A stretch of DNA of 64,000 nucleotides, from the NCBI GenBank assembly GCA_942493125.1, contig OW818667.1:2976001-3040000 (forward strand), in the 5' to 3' direction. The notes beneath the pieces were generated by a model. The model ran no database searches. It was not told the origin of the DNA and saw only the letters and a program-made list of their open reading frames with translations. Shown in pieces: positions 1 through 8,610 of this stretch. Position numbers and translations under genes: made by a program. How positions within the stretch are numbered: the stretch's first letter is position 1; every line of letters starts with the position of its first letter. The DNA is from Fusibacter_C sp942493125. GTDB lineage: Bacteria > Bacillota > Clostridia > Peptostreptococcales > Acidaminobacteraceae.

Positions 1-2
1 TG

Positions 3-872
3 TCTCTTATGAAATTGCTTCAATACCCTGGTAAAATAAAAGATGGTCAAGTCCTCTTCGAAGGCGTTGACCTTGCTGGAAAATCAGAAAAGGAAATGAG
101 AAAAGTCAGAGGTAATGACATCGCTATGATCTTCCAAGATCCTATGACTTCACTAAATCCTGTATATACAATTGGTAATCAAATTATCGAAGCAATTTTG
201 GAACATCAAAATGTTACAAAGCATCAAGCGCGCCAAAAGGCGATTAAGATGTTAGAACTCGTTGGTATTCCTTCACCTGAATCGCGTTTGGACAACTATC
301 CACATGAATTCAGTGGTGGTATGAGACAACGTGCGATGATTGCTATCGCTTTATCGTGTGAACCTAAGCTCCTCATTGCAGATGAGCCTACAACAGCACT
401 TGACGTAACCATTCAAGCTCAGATTCTTGAGCTCATGAAAGACCTTAAAGAAAAAATCAATACTTCAATCATCTTGATTACGCATGACCTTGGCGTTGTT
501 GCCGACTTATGTTCGCGCATTATCGTTATGTATGGCGGTTTAATCATGGAAGAGGGTACAGCTAGTCAAATCTTCTATGAACCAAAACACCCATACACAA
601 TCGGTCTGTTAAAATCGATTCCTAAGCTTCACAAGAAGGATAAAGAGAGATTGATTCCAATAGACGGAACACCTCCTGACCTTGTATTACCACCAACAGG
701 ATGTCCATTCTATGCACGTTGTGATTTTGCAATGAAAATTTGTCAAGAGCAACAACCGCCTTATTTTTCAGCTGGACCTGGTCACAGATCTATGTGCTGG
801 AGAATGCATGATGAAGCGCCAGCAAATGAGCGTTTTTCTAAAGTATTTAATAAGGGGGTAAGTCATGTCTAA
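3..872 (+). CDS. oppD: oligopeptide/dipeptide ABC transporter ATPase OppD/DppD, 5' end outside window
   Basis: ATP-hydrolysing subunit of a peptide importer, acting at the inner membrane face with OppF. Visible are the Q-loop (IFQDPMTSLNP), the ABC signature (FSGGMRQRAMIA), Walker B (LLIADEPTTALD), the H-loop (LITHDLG) and the C-terminal Cys-containing OppD/DppD tail (GCPFYARC). Walker A is missing because the frame is open to the window edge; the Met at position 9 aligns with an internal residue of the family, so the true start lies upstream. It overlaps the next gene by 8 nt, typical of translational coupling. Peptide specificity cannot be read from the ATPase. Confidence 0.93.
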   Translation, partial: SLMKLLQYPGKIKDGQVLFEGVDLAGKSEKEMRKVRGNDIAMIFQDPMTSLNPVYTIGNQIIEAILEHQNVTKHQARQKAIKMLELVGIPSPESRLDNYPHEFSGGMRQRAMIAIALSCEPKLLIADEPTTALDVTIQAQILELMKDLKEKINTSIILITHDLGVVADLCSRIIVMYGGLIMEEGTASQIFYEPKHPYTIGLLKSIPKLHKKDKERLIPIDGTPPDLVLPPTGCPFYARCDFAMKICQEQQPPYFSAGPGHRSMCWRMHDEAPANERFSKVFNKGVSHV

Positions 873-1869
873 GCAGTTAAACGAAAATGACGTGCTCTTG
901 GAGGTTAAAAATCTCAAAAAGCACTTTGTTAGCAAATCAGGTTTATTAGGTCAACATATAACTAGAGTGCAAGCTGTTGATGGTATTACCTTTAAGATTC
1001 TCCGCGGTGAGACATTAGGTTTGGTTGGTGAATCTGGTTGTGGTAAGTCCACAATTGGCAGAACCATTATCAGATTGTACGATGTGACTGAAGGCGAAGT
1101 CATCTTTGATGGCGTCGATATCAGCAGAATCAACCAAAGAGAAATGCGTCAATACAGAAAAAAAATTCAAATGATCTTTCAAGATCCTTATGCATCTTTG
1201 AACTCAAGGATGACAGTAGGCGACATCATCGGTGAACCACTTGACATTCATAAGTTGGCACAAGGTGAAGAAAGACAAAAAATAATATGGAATTTGCTTG
1301 AACGCGTTGGTCTAAACAAAGAACATGCAAACAGATATCCACATGAATTCTCAGGTGGACAAAGACAACGTATCGGTATTGCTAGAGCGCTTGCTGTTAG
1401 CCCAGATTTTATCATCTGCGACGAACCAATCTCAGCACTAGACGTTTCAATTCAAGCACAAGTTGTCAACATGCTTCAAGATTTACAAAATGAATTAGGC
1501 TTAACATATTTATTCATCGCACATGACTTGTCGATGGTTAAGCATATTTCTGATAGAATTGGCGTTATGTATCTTGGTAAAATGGTTGAACTTGCAGGAT
1601 CAGATGAACTTTATGACAATCCGAATCACCCATATACCCAAGCGTTGTTATCAGCGATTCCTGTTCCAGATCCAGATGTTACTAAAGCAACGCACAGAAT
1701 CGTTCTTGAGGGTGACGTACCATCTCCAATCAATCCACCTTCAGGTTGCCGTTTCAGAACGCGTTGTAGATATGCAATGGATATCTGTAAAGAACAAGAA
1801 CCAGCATTCATCGAAGTTGCTCCAAATCATTTTTCAGCTTGTCATCTTAACACCATGAAGAGTCAATAA
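865..1869 (+). CDS. oppF: oligopeptide/dipeptide ABC transporter ATPase OppF/DppF
   Basis: Second ATPase of the peptide importer, 334 residues, the usual length. It has Walker A (GESGCGKSTIG), Q-loop (MIFQDPYASLNS), signature (FSGGQRQRIGIARAL), Walker B (FIICDEPISALD), H-loop (FIAHDLS) and the C-terminal Cys motif (GCRFRTRCRYAMDIC) shared with OppD. The start overlaps the oppD stop and follows a GGGGG-rich ribosome binding site. It is followed 78 nt later by the solute-binding protein gene. The pairing with oppD is secure; the transported peptides are unknown. Confidence 0.95.
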   Translation: MSKQLNENDVLLEVKNLKKHFVSKSGLLGQHITRVQAVDGITFKILRGETLGLVGESGCGKSTIGRTIIRLYDVTEGEVIFDGVDISRINQREMRQYRKKIQMIFQDPYASLNSRMTVGDIIGEPLDIHKLAQGEERQKIIWNLLERVGLNKEHANRYPHEFSGGQRQRIGIARALAVSPDFIICDEPISALDVSIQAQVVNMLQDLQNELGLTYLFIAHDLSMVKHISDRIGVMYLGKMVELAGSDELYDNPNHPYTQALLSAIPVPDPDVTKATHRIVLEGDVPSPINPPSGCRFRTRCRYAMDICKEQEPAFIEVAPNHFSACHLNTMKSQ

Positions 1870-1947
1870 GGTACTAAGACCCTAACGTAAGTTAAGGCTT
1901 AAGTATAAATGCAAAAGACATTCAAAATTAAAGGGGGTTTTTGATTA

Positions 1948-3609
1948 ATGAAAAAATTATTAGCATTGTTATTGGTCTTAATGCTAACGTTCTCTTTAGC
2001 TGCTTGTGCTAAAGACGAACCAGTTGCTGAAACAGAAGAAACAACAGCAGCAGCATCTACTGAAGCACCAAAAACTTTAACAGCAGAAGAAGCTGTTAAA
2101 ATCTACGAAGTAAGAAAAGCACTTACTCTTGCGATCGACAGAACATTACTTGTAGAACAAATCACTAGAGCTGGACAAGTTCCTGCAACTGGCTTCGTAC
2201 CACCAGGATTGAAAGATTCTACTGGCGCTGACTTCAGAGCAACTGCTGGCGATTACGGTATCGCTACTGATGCTGCTGGTATCGAAGAAGCGAAACAACT
2301 TCTTGCTGATGCTGGTTTCCCAGATGGCGCTAACTTCCCAACATTAACAATTCTTTATAACACAAGCGAAGGCCACAAAGCAATCGCTGAAGCTATCCAA
2401 GAAATGTGGAAGCAAAATCTTAACATCAACGTAGAAATTGCTAACCAAGAGTGGGCAGTATTCCAAGACACTAGACACCAAGGTAACTTCCAAGTTGCTC
2501 GTGCTGGTTGGATTGGCGACTACGAAGATCCTATGACATTCCTTGACTTATGGTTATCATACTCTGGTAACAATGACGCTCAATGGAGAGTTACTGCTTA
2601 TGACGATTTAATCGAAGCATCTAAATTAGCTGGCGGCGCTGACAGAGATAAACTCTTATACGAAGCTGAGCAAATGATCATGGATGACTTGATTGTATTG
2701 CCAATCTACTACTACACAAACCCAATCATGGTTAAAGAACATGTTCAAAACTGGTATTTATCAACATTGGGTCACTGGTATTTCGGTAACACTACTACTG
2801 ATGATGGTACACTCCAATGGAACCTTGGTTCTGAACCAAAAACAATCGACCCTGCTTTAAACAGCGCGGTTGACGGTGGCCACATCATCAACAACACATT
2901 CGAAGGCTTAATGAGAAAAGACAACGAAGGTATTCAACCTGCTATGGCAGAAAGCTATACTGTTTCTGAAGATGGCTTAACTTATACTTTCACTATCAGA
3001 GATGCAAAATGGTCTGATGGACAACCTGTTAAAGCTCAAGATTTCGAATATGCTTGGAAACGTGCTTTAGATCCAGCTGTAGCTTCAGAATACGGCTTCC
3101 AAATGTTCTACATCAAAGGCGCTCAAGAATACTATGAAGGTTCTGGAGCAATTGAAGATGTTATGATCAAAGCTGTTGACGACAAAACTTTTGAAGTTAC
3201 TTTAACTTCTCCAACACCTTACTTCTTAGATCTTACAACTTTCTACACATTCATGCCTGTAAGACAAGACGCTGTTGAGAAAAACCCAGAAGGTTGGGCT
3301 GCTGATCCTGCTATTACAGTATCAAACGGACCTTTCAAATTATCTGAATACAAAGTTGGCGATAGAATCGTTCTCGTTCCTAACGAAAACTATTGGAAAG
3401 CTGGCGATACTAAGTTAACTCAAATCGATGCTATGATGATCGTTGACCAATCAACTGGTTTAACGGCTTATGAAGCTAACGAACTTGATATCTTAGATGA
3501 TATGCCAACATCAGAAATTCCTAAACTTATTGCTGAAGATCCTACATTCTCAATCCAACCTTATGTTGGAACTTACTACTACATCTTCAACGTAGGTATC
3601 ACTGAATAA
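1948..3609 (+). CDS. circularly permuted oligopeptide-binding lipoprotein (OppA family, SBP family 5)
   Basis: Extracellular peptide receptor for the adjacent OppDF transporter. A lipoprotein signal with lipobox LAAC (Cys20) is followed by an acidic Thr/Ala linker. Residues about 55-284 (from VRKALTLAIDR to GHWYFGNTTT) match the C-terminal half of standard OppA proteins, and residues about 285-548 (from DDGTLQWNLGSEPKTIDPAL to YVGTYYYIFNV) match the N-terminal half. In the family the order is the reverse: the IFN segment is followed within about 15 residues by VRKAL. The normal C-terminus is here joined directly to the normal mature N-terminus, and new ends open between the lobe I and lobe III segments. 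Both halves appear complete, the frame is intact, codon use is uniform and looks like that of a highly expressed gene, and a good ribosome binding site (AAAGGGGG) precedes it. Assignment to the family is certain; that the permutation is real and functional is inference. Confidence 0.9.
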   Translation: MKKLLALLLVLMLTFSLAACAKDEPVAETEETTAAASTEAPKTLTAEEAVKIYEVRKALTLAIDRTLLVEQITRAGQVPATGFVPPGLKDSTGADFRATAGDYGIATDAAGIEEAKQLLADAGFPDGANFPTLTILYNTSEGHKAIAEAIQEMWKQNLNINVEIANQEWAVFQDTRHQGNFQVARAGWIGDYEDPMTFLDLWLSYSGNNDAQWRVTAYDDLIEASKLAGGADRDKLLYEAEQMIMDDLIVLPIYYYTNPIMVKEHVQNWYLSTLGHWYFGNTTTDDGTLQWNLGSEPKTIDPALNSAVDGGHIINNTFEGLMRKDNEGIQPAMAESYTVSEDGLTYTFTIRDAKWSDGQPVKAQDFEYAWKRALDPAVASEYGFQMFYIKGAQEYYEGSGAIEDVMIKAVDDKTFEVTLTSPTPYFLDLTTFYTFMPVRQDAVEKNPEGWAADPAITVSNGPFKLSEYKVGDRIVLVPNENYWKAGDTKLTQIDAMMIVDQSTGLTAYEANELDILDDMPTSEIPKLIAEDPTFSIQPYVGTYYYIFNVGITE

Positions 3610-3630
3610 TTGCAATAAAAGCTAAATTAG

Positions 3631-3662
3631 AGACCGTCTCTTCATTGAGACGGTCTTTTTTT
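3631..3662 (+). terminator. Rho-independent terminator of the opp operon
   Basis: Perfect 10-bp stem AGACCGTCTC / GAGACGGTCT with a 6-nt loop followed by a run of T, 21 nt after the permuted oppA stop. Confidence 0.95.
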
Positions 3663-3784
3663 CGATTGTTTTCTATTTATATGGTTCATTTAACCTATTA
3701 TGCTATTAAATTTGTATGATTTTTAATCAATCATGTGAAAATGATTATAAAAAAGGGTATTATAGTATGAGGGGGATTTATTAT

Positions 3785-4954
3785 ATGGATAAATCAATAG
3801 ACATTGATAAAGTGAACGAAATCATGAGTGATATCATCATGACGATTGATAAAAGTAAAAACCAATTGCTCGATATCGTAGAATCCGCCAGAGAAGAGCA
3901 TGAGGTTTTAAAAAGTGACCTTAATATGATAAAGTTGGATATAGATCGAATCATTGGAGATGTAGACCGGCTGACACTTAAAGATAGAATGGTGCGCAAT
4001 AAGCTTGCTGAAGTTTCTAAGGCATTTAAGACACATACTGAAGCCGACATTAAGAAAGCCTATGAAAACGCGGCAGAAGTCAAGGTTGAACTGATGTCAG
4101 CAACAAAAGAAGAGCAGATGTTGAAAATCAGACGAAATGCTTTAGAGCTTTCTATGAAGCGTGCACTCAATAATATACAAAACGCAGAACATGTCGTACA
4201 TCAAGTGACGATTGCAGTTACATATCTCAAAGGCGAGATTTTGTCTGCTATTTATGATTTAGGTGCAGATGAAATGGCTGTAGGGGTTAAGATTTTGGAA
4301 GCACAGGAAAACGAACGCATGAGAATATCTAGAGATATCCATGACGGACCTGCACAGCAAATCGCTTCTATCGTCATGAAAGCAGACTTTTGCGAACGCG
4401 TTGCTAGACAAGATGTTGAAAAAGGCTTGATAGAACTCGCGCAACTGAAAGAACAGGCAAGAAAAGCACTGAAGGAAGTTAGGGGCATCATCCATGATCT
4501 AAGGCCGATGTCACTTGACGATTTAGGGTTAAATGAAACAATTGATACATTTGTTCAAGAATATTCGAAAGAATTTGGCATAAAAACAACGGTTAAAACG
4601 GGGAAAATTGTCTTAGAAATTGAACCGATTATTAAAGTAGCTGTCTACCGACTGGTGCAGGAACTTTTAAATAATATTAAAAAGCACGCTAAAGCGTCGA
4701 ATATTTATATTAACCTGGAGTATGGTTCAAAATACCTCCGTTTGACCGTTATGGATGATGGCGTCGGATTTGATGTTAACCAGACACTTGATAATTTAAG
4801 GAAAAAACACATTTCTTACGGGCTATTAGGAATTTATGATCGCGTCAGGCAATTAAGTGGCGAGATAACACTTCATTCAAAATCAAATGAAGGCACAACG
4901 GTTATGATAAAACTACCTGTGAATCGAGAGGTGATACTTAATGACAGAGGGTAA
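3785..4954 (+). CDS. degS: DegS-like cytoplasmic sensor histidine kinase
   Basis: Sensor kinase of 389 residues, with no membrane segment. The first ~165 residues are a long helical, coiled-coil DegS-type sensor region. The HisKA_3 phosphoacceptor motif (RISRDIHDGPAQQ) has the His at about residue 186, and a HATPase_c domain follows (LVQELLNNIKKHAK, then DDGVGFD and YGLLGIYDRV). The start at 3785 is chosen because an AGGGGGA ribosome binding site lies 8 nt upstream; an in-frame ATG at 3716 has none. It overlaps the response regulator gene by 14 nt. In Bacillus the DegS/DegU pair controls exoenzymes and surface behaviours; here its place just before the pilus operon suggests, but does not prove, control of pilus genes. 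Confidence 0.9.
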   Translation: MDKSIDIDKVNEIMSDIIMTIDKSKNQLLDIVESAREEHEVLKSDLNMIKLDIDRIIGDVDRLTLKDRMVRNKLAEVSKAFKTHTEADIKKAYENAAEVKVELMSATKEEQMLKIRRNALELSMKRALNNIQNAEHVVHQVTIAVTYLKGEILSAIYDLGADEMAVGVKILEAQENERMRISRDIHDGPAQQIASIVMKADFCERVARQDVEKGLIELAQLKEQARKALKEVRGIIHDLRPMSLDDLGLNETIDTFVQEYSKEFGIKTTVKTGKIVLEIEPIIKVAVYRLVQELLNNIKKHAKASNIYINLEYGSKYLRLTVMDDGVGFDVNQTLDNLRKKHISYGLLGIYDRVRQLSGEITLHSKSNEGTTVMIKLPVNREVILNDRG

Positions 4955-5594
4955 AATAAAAATATTGATTGCCGATGATCACGACTTGATTCGACAAGGT
5001 TTAAAGTCGATCTTGAATTTCGAGGAAGATTTTATCGTAGCTGGTGAAGCTTCTAACGGTGAGGAAGCAATTTTACTGATTACCCAATATAAACCGGACG
5101 TACTCCTCATGGACATTAATATGCCACTCATGAGCGGCATTGAAGTACTTAAGAAGATCAAAACATCTGGATTGGATGTCAAAGTATTGCTTCTGACAGT
5201 TGAGAGCGATAAAAAAACGATCTTAGACGCTATCGAAATTGGTGCGGATGGTTATATCTTAAAAGGCTCAAGTACTCAAGAGTTGGTCGATGGCATAAGG
5301 CGCGTTTATAACGATGAAAATTATATTGATAAATCCTTGGTTTCGATGTTATTTAAAAAAGTGGCTACAAAAAACGTTGAAAATGAAATCATAAAATTAT
5401 TGAGTAAAAGAGATATAGAAATCCTTAGCTTAATATCAAAAGGGTATAGCAATAAGGAGATTGGTGATTTGCTTTACCTTTCTGAAAAGACGATTAAAAA
5501 CAATGCGACGCGCATCTTCAAGATCATTGGGGTTACTGATCGCGTACATGCAACGATCTACGCGATTGAACACAAAATATCCGAGTATTTATAA
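4941..5594 (+). CDS. degU: DegU-like response regulator (NarL/LuxR family)
   Basis: Transcription factor of 217 residues: an N-terminal receiver with acidic pocket (ADDHD), phospho-acceptor Asp58 (LLMDINMP) and conserved Lys (YILKG), and a C-terminal LuxR-type helix-turn-helix (LLSKRDIEILSLISKG, then SNKEIGDLLYLSEKTIKNN). The start overlaps the kinase end and has a GAGAGGTGA site. It is the cognate partner of the preceding kinase. The first downstream gene encodes the Flp pilin, which is a plausible target. Confidence 0.92.
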   Translation: MTEGKIKILIADDHDLIRQGLKSILNFEEDFIVAGEASNGEEAILLITQYKPDVLLMDINMPLMSGIEVLKKIKTSGLDVKVLLLTVESDKKTILDAIEIGADGYILKGSSTQELVDGIRRVYNDENYIDKSLVSMLFKKVATKNVENEIIKLLSKRDIEILSLISKGYSNKEIGDLLYLSEKTIKNNATRIFKIIGVTDRVHATIYAIEHKISEYL

Positions 5595-5686
5595 TGTATT
5601 TTCTATAACTTTTAAATGTACCAAACAAATAAAATAGTATTAATATGTGCGTTAAATCAAAGATGACTGACAATTTCATGATTTAA

Positions 5687-5733
5687 GGGACCAAGGTCCC
5701 TAAAACGAGTGACCAACAGGTCAGTTTTTAGGG
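5687..5733 (+). promoter_or_regulatory. overlapping inverted repeats upstream of the pilin gene
   Basis: The 300-nt gap between degU and flp holds two dyads sharing one arm. AGGGACC / GGTCCCT (2-nt centre) ends at 5701. CCCTAAAAC(5698-5706)-gag-TGACC-aaca-GGTCA-GTTTTTAGGG (to 5733) re-uses the CCC arm. As RNA the two structures exclude each other; as DNA they could be protein sites. A TATAAT follows at 5768-5773, so the dyads could instead lie upstream of the flp promoter. Nothing else is recognisable in the gap. The function is inferred. Confidence 0.45.
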
Positions 5734-5894
5734 TCTTCAGTGACTATGAATCGATGTTTGGGTGTTTTATAATAAGAACATCAAATACTAACAAATGCAC
5801 ACAATGAACTAACATAATACACGTGAATTTGTCAGAAAAGAATTTAAGGTCGGATTTAATCACATGATACTAATTTTAAATGGGAGGTAAGTTT

Positions 5895-6113
5895 ATGTTT
5901 AGAATGGCAATTAATTGGACAGCGGTTCAACTTAGAGCTCTTAAAAATGAAGAGGGCCAAGGTATGGTAGAATACGCATTGATCATCGCGTTTATCGCAA
6001 TCGTAGTTATAGCAGGTTTGGTTATCCTCGGACCAGCAATCAGAGATATGTTCACAGACATCGGTCAACAAGTGGAGAATCCTACAATTCCAGCAACAAC
6101 AGCTGCACCATGA
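5895..6113 (+). CDS. flp: Flp-type pilin (type IVb)
   Basis: Major pilin subunit of the Tad pilus, 72 residues. It contains the prepilin peptidase motif (EEG, then QGMVEYALI with Glu at +5 and the adjacent Tyr), followed by a hydrophobic helix (IIAFIAIVVIAGLVIL) and a short Pro/Thr/Ala-rich tail. The start at 5895 follows GGGAGGTAA by a few bases; the ATG at 5880 lies inside that ribosome binding site and is rejected. It heads the pilus gene set. No prepilin peptidase gene is in this window, so processing must be encoded elsewhere. Confidence 0.93.
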   Translation: MFRMAINWTAVQLRALKNEEGQGMVEYALIIAFIAIVVIAGLVILGPAIRDMFTDIGQQVENPTIPATTAAP

Positions 6114-6237
6114 TGAATATTTGACGTAATATGAGCTCTAATCTTATGGTTAGAGCTTCTTTTTAATTAAATGGTCAAGAACAATCCGTTCAATGTTTAT
6201 AATATTTGTTTTACTCTAGTTTATGTCGAGGTGTGCC

Positions 6238-6630
6238 ATGAAGCTGAATCCAAGAGAAGAAAAGGGACAATCAATGGTAGAATTTGCGTTAATACTTCCC
6301 GTATTAATATTAATTATCATTGGCATAATCGAGTTTGGATTCTTATTTAGTGGTTATTTAGCTTTGACCAATGCATCAAGAGAAGCTGTAAGAACGGTTA
6401 GTCTAGGTGAAACAGACGTTGTAGCGATACAACGTGCTAAAGATGTAGCAATCGTATTAAATCCAGCAAAAATGGATGTATCAATTTCCCCTTCAGCTGT
6501 CACACGTGATAGAGGGGATTCGGTGACTGCAACTATTTCGTATGACTATGATTTTTTAACACCCTTTATGGAAAAGTTATTTGGAAGCAATTTACAGCTT
6601 GAAGCGGAAGCTACGATGCGTGTTGAGTAA
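6238..6630 (+). CDS. tadE: TadE-like minor pseudopilin
   Basis: About 130 residues with a TadE-type N-terminus: EEKGQSMVEFALILPVL (Gly, then Glu at +5), a hydrophobic helix and a small extracytoplasmic domain. The start is placed at the ATG after GAGGTG (6228-6233); an in-frame ATG 15 nt earlier overlaps this site. TadE proteins are minor pilins needed for Flp pilus assembly. It lies between flp and tadG with short gaps. Confidence 0.88.
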   Translation: MKLNPREEKGQSMVEFALILPVLILIIIGIIEFGFLFSGYLALTNASREAVRTVSLGETDVVAIQRAKDVAIVLNPAKMDVSISPSAVTRDRGDSVTATISYDYDFLTPFMEKLFGSNLQLEAEATMRVE

Positions 6631-6689
6631 TAAAATTGGAGCATATGCATTAAGATTTTGTCATCAAAATAAATCGGGAGGTGAGTTTT

Positions 6690-7589
6690 ATGATTAGAGG
6701 GAAGAAAAATGAAAAAGGCAGTGTTAGTATTTTGGTTATGTTGATGATGATCGTATTATTAGCGTCAACAGGCGCTGTCATAGATGTTGGTATCGTCCTC
6801 GTGAATAGAACTCAGCTGTCAAATGCAATGGATTATGCGGCACTAGCAGGCGCACAAGAACTTCCAGATAAAATATCAGTTGCGAAAGCAGTTGCTTCAG
6901 ATTACTTGATTGAAAATAATGTCAACCCAAGTGACGTCATGATAACAGTCGCTGAAGATGGCAAATCGATATCAATCACAGGGAATCGAGACGTTAAATA
7001 TACCTTTTTAAGAATTTTAGGGTTAGATGGTACTATGGTAAGCGCACAATCGAAAGTTGTACTTGGTGCAGTTAATAGTATTAAAGGCGGCCTTAGGCCA
7101 TTTGCAATTGAAGACTTTCCATATACCTATGGTGCTGAAGTCACCCTTAAGCAAGGCGCAGGCGATGGCTACCATGGTAATTATGGTGTCGTTGCTCTTG
7201 GTGGCAGTGGCGCTGTTATTTATGAAAGCAATGCCCTTTATGGCTATTCTGGAACTGTGACAATTGGTGATGAAATTGATACTGAACCTGGTAATATGGC
7301 TAATGTTTCAAACCAGCTTCAGACGTATATAAATGGTATATCAGATACATTTGACAATCACACAAGAAAATCTGACAAACTATGGACGGTGCCGCTTGTT
7401 GATTCACTTGAAGAAAATGGACGTGGAACTGTAGTTGTTACTGGGTTTGCTCAAGTGTACGTCGAAGACATTCAGAAAAGATCAGGACAAATTCAAATCA
7501 CAGCACGGTTCATAAAATTTGTAGTTAATGGTGATATCGATACGAGTGTTGTTGATCATGGCACATATGGCGTAAAATTAGTAAATTAA
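6690..7589 (+). CDS. tadG: TadG-like pilus assembly protein
   Basis: About 299 residues with one N-terminal membrane helix (KKNEKGSVSILVMLMMIVLL) and the TadG-type motif (VNRTQLSNAMDYAALAGAQEL), then an extracytoplasmic domain without any recognised catalytic motif. Start at the ATG after GGGAGGTGA; the GTG at 6681 lies within the ribosome binding site. It probably helps anchor or assemble the pilus at the cell surface. The C-terminal half is poorly conserved in this family, so no finer role is given. Confidence 0.82.
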   Translation: MIRGKKNEKGSVSILVMLMMIVLLASTGAVIDVGIVLVNRTQLSNAMDYAALAGAQELPDKISVAKAVASDYLIENNVNPSDVMITVAEDGKSISITGNRDVKYTFLRILGLDGTMVSAQSKVVLGAVNSIKGGLRPFAIEDFPYTYGAEVTLKQGAGDGYHGNYGVVALGGSGAVIYESNALYGYSGTVTIGDEIDTEPGNMANVSNQLQTYINGISDTFDNHTRKSDKLWTVPLVDSLEENGRGTVVVTGFAQVYVEDIQKRSGQIQITARFIKFVVNGDIDTSVVDHGTYGVKLVN

Positions 7590-7599
7590 GGAGCATATT

Positions 7600-8610
7600 A
7601 TGAAAAAATCGAGCAAAGGGATCTTTTTGATGGCATTTATACTCGCGTTACTGGGAGCAGGTGCTTTGTTTATCTATTTGAGATCTTTGGAACCGCCAAA
7701 AGTCGCAGAAATTGAGACAACTGGTATCGTCGTGGCTTTAACAGACATTCCAGCAAGAACGCAAATAACCGCTGAGATGCTGCAAATAGTGCAAATTCCT
7801 ACACAAGGATTGATTGGAACGCCATATAAGTCAAGTGAAGAACTCATCGGAAAATTCGCTAAAGAAAACATTTATATTAACCAACAAATTCACCCTGAAG
7901 TTATTATTGATAATATTTCAGATGAACTCAGTCTGAAACTAACAGGTAATAATCGAGCAGTTACTATTAATGTCAATGAGTTGACAGGTGTGAACGGACT
8001 TATAAAACCAGGTGATTTTGTAGATATCATTCTATTTTTGCCACAAATTGTGGAAAACAATAGAGTTAGGCCAGACATTGCAAAGTTGTTCTTACAGAAT
8101 GTAGAAGTACTTGCTATCAATAAACGCCTTAATAGAGACTCCCCAGAAGTTCCTGCTGGAGAAACACCTGAAAGCTCTTCTTACTATATTACCCTTTCAG
8201 TGCCAGTTATGGACGTCGAAATGTTGGTGTTAGCGAAGGACATTGGCTTTATTGAATTGGCATTAAGACCACTTGAAGGGGATTATCTTTATGTAACCGA
8301 AGGTGCAATTTGGCAGGAATTGCTCTTGAATGATATGAATCAGATGAAGGATATGGCGCCAGAATATGGTGTGATAGGCTCTGAACCAGATCAAGTTCAA
8401 GCTGGTGAAGTAAGCTATGACAAATATATCTATTATGTTGTTGAATATGGCGATACGTTAAAGAGTATCAGTTTAGATTTTTATGGTGATGAAAACTTAT
8501 ATACTCTTTTAAAGCAAGTTAATCGTATTGATGATGTCAATATGATATTGACTGGTACTGGTATCAAGATCCCTGTATTGAAAGAGGGAGGTACATCAAA
8601 TGGCAATTAA
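7600..8610 (+). CDS. cpaB: CpaB/RcpC-like Flp pilus assembly protein with C-terminal LysM
   Basis: 336 residues: an N-terminal membrane anchor (GIFLMAFILALLGAGALFIYL), a SAF domain (VVALTDIPARTQITAEMLQ), the RcpC/CpaB core (RAVTINVNELTGVNGLIKPGD) and, from about residue 277, a LysM-like module (YYVVEYGDTLKSISLDFYG to GTGIKIP). CpaB normally works with an outer-membrane secretin in Gram-negatives; a peptidoglycan-binding LysM at the C-terminus would suit a cell without an outer membrane. The gene end overlaps the next start by 11 nt. Confidence 0.87.
   Translation: MKKSSKGIFLMAFILALLGAGALFIYLRSLEPPKVAEIETTGIVVALTDIPARTQITAEMLQIVQIPTQGLIGTPYKSSEELIGKFAKENIYINQQIHPEVIIDNISDELSLKLTGNNRAVTINVNELTGVNGLIKPGDFVDIILFLPQIVENNRVRPDIAKLFLQNVEVLAINKRLNRDSPEVPAGETPESSSYYITLSVPVMDVEMLVLAKDIGFIELALRPLEGDYLYVTEGAIWQELLLNDMNQMKDMAPEYGVIGSEPDQVQAGEVSYDKYIYYVVEYGDTLKSISLDFYGDENLYTLLKQVNRIDDVNMILTGTGIKIPVLKEGGTSNGN

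Noticed and set aside
1948..3609. The swapped halves as an assembly artefact or two fused genes
   Set aside because: Not ruled out, but the frame is continuous through both joins, codon use is uniform, the signal peptide, stop and terminator are in place, and the total size is that of one receptor, so it is reported as a real permutation pending long reads.
3781..4495. Minus-strand ORFs opposite the DegS-like gene
   Set aside because: Low-complexity Ser/Leu/Ile-rich shadows in antisense, no start signals.
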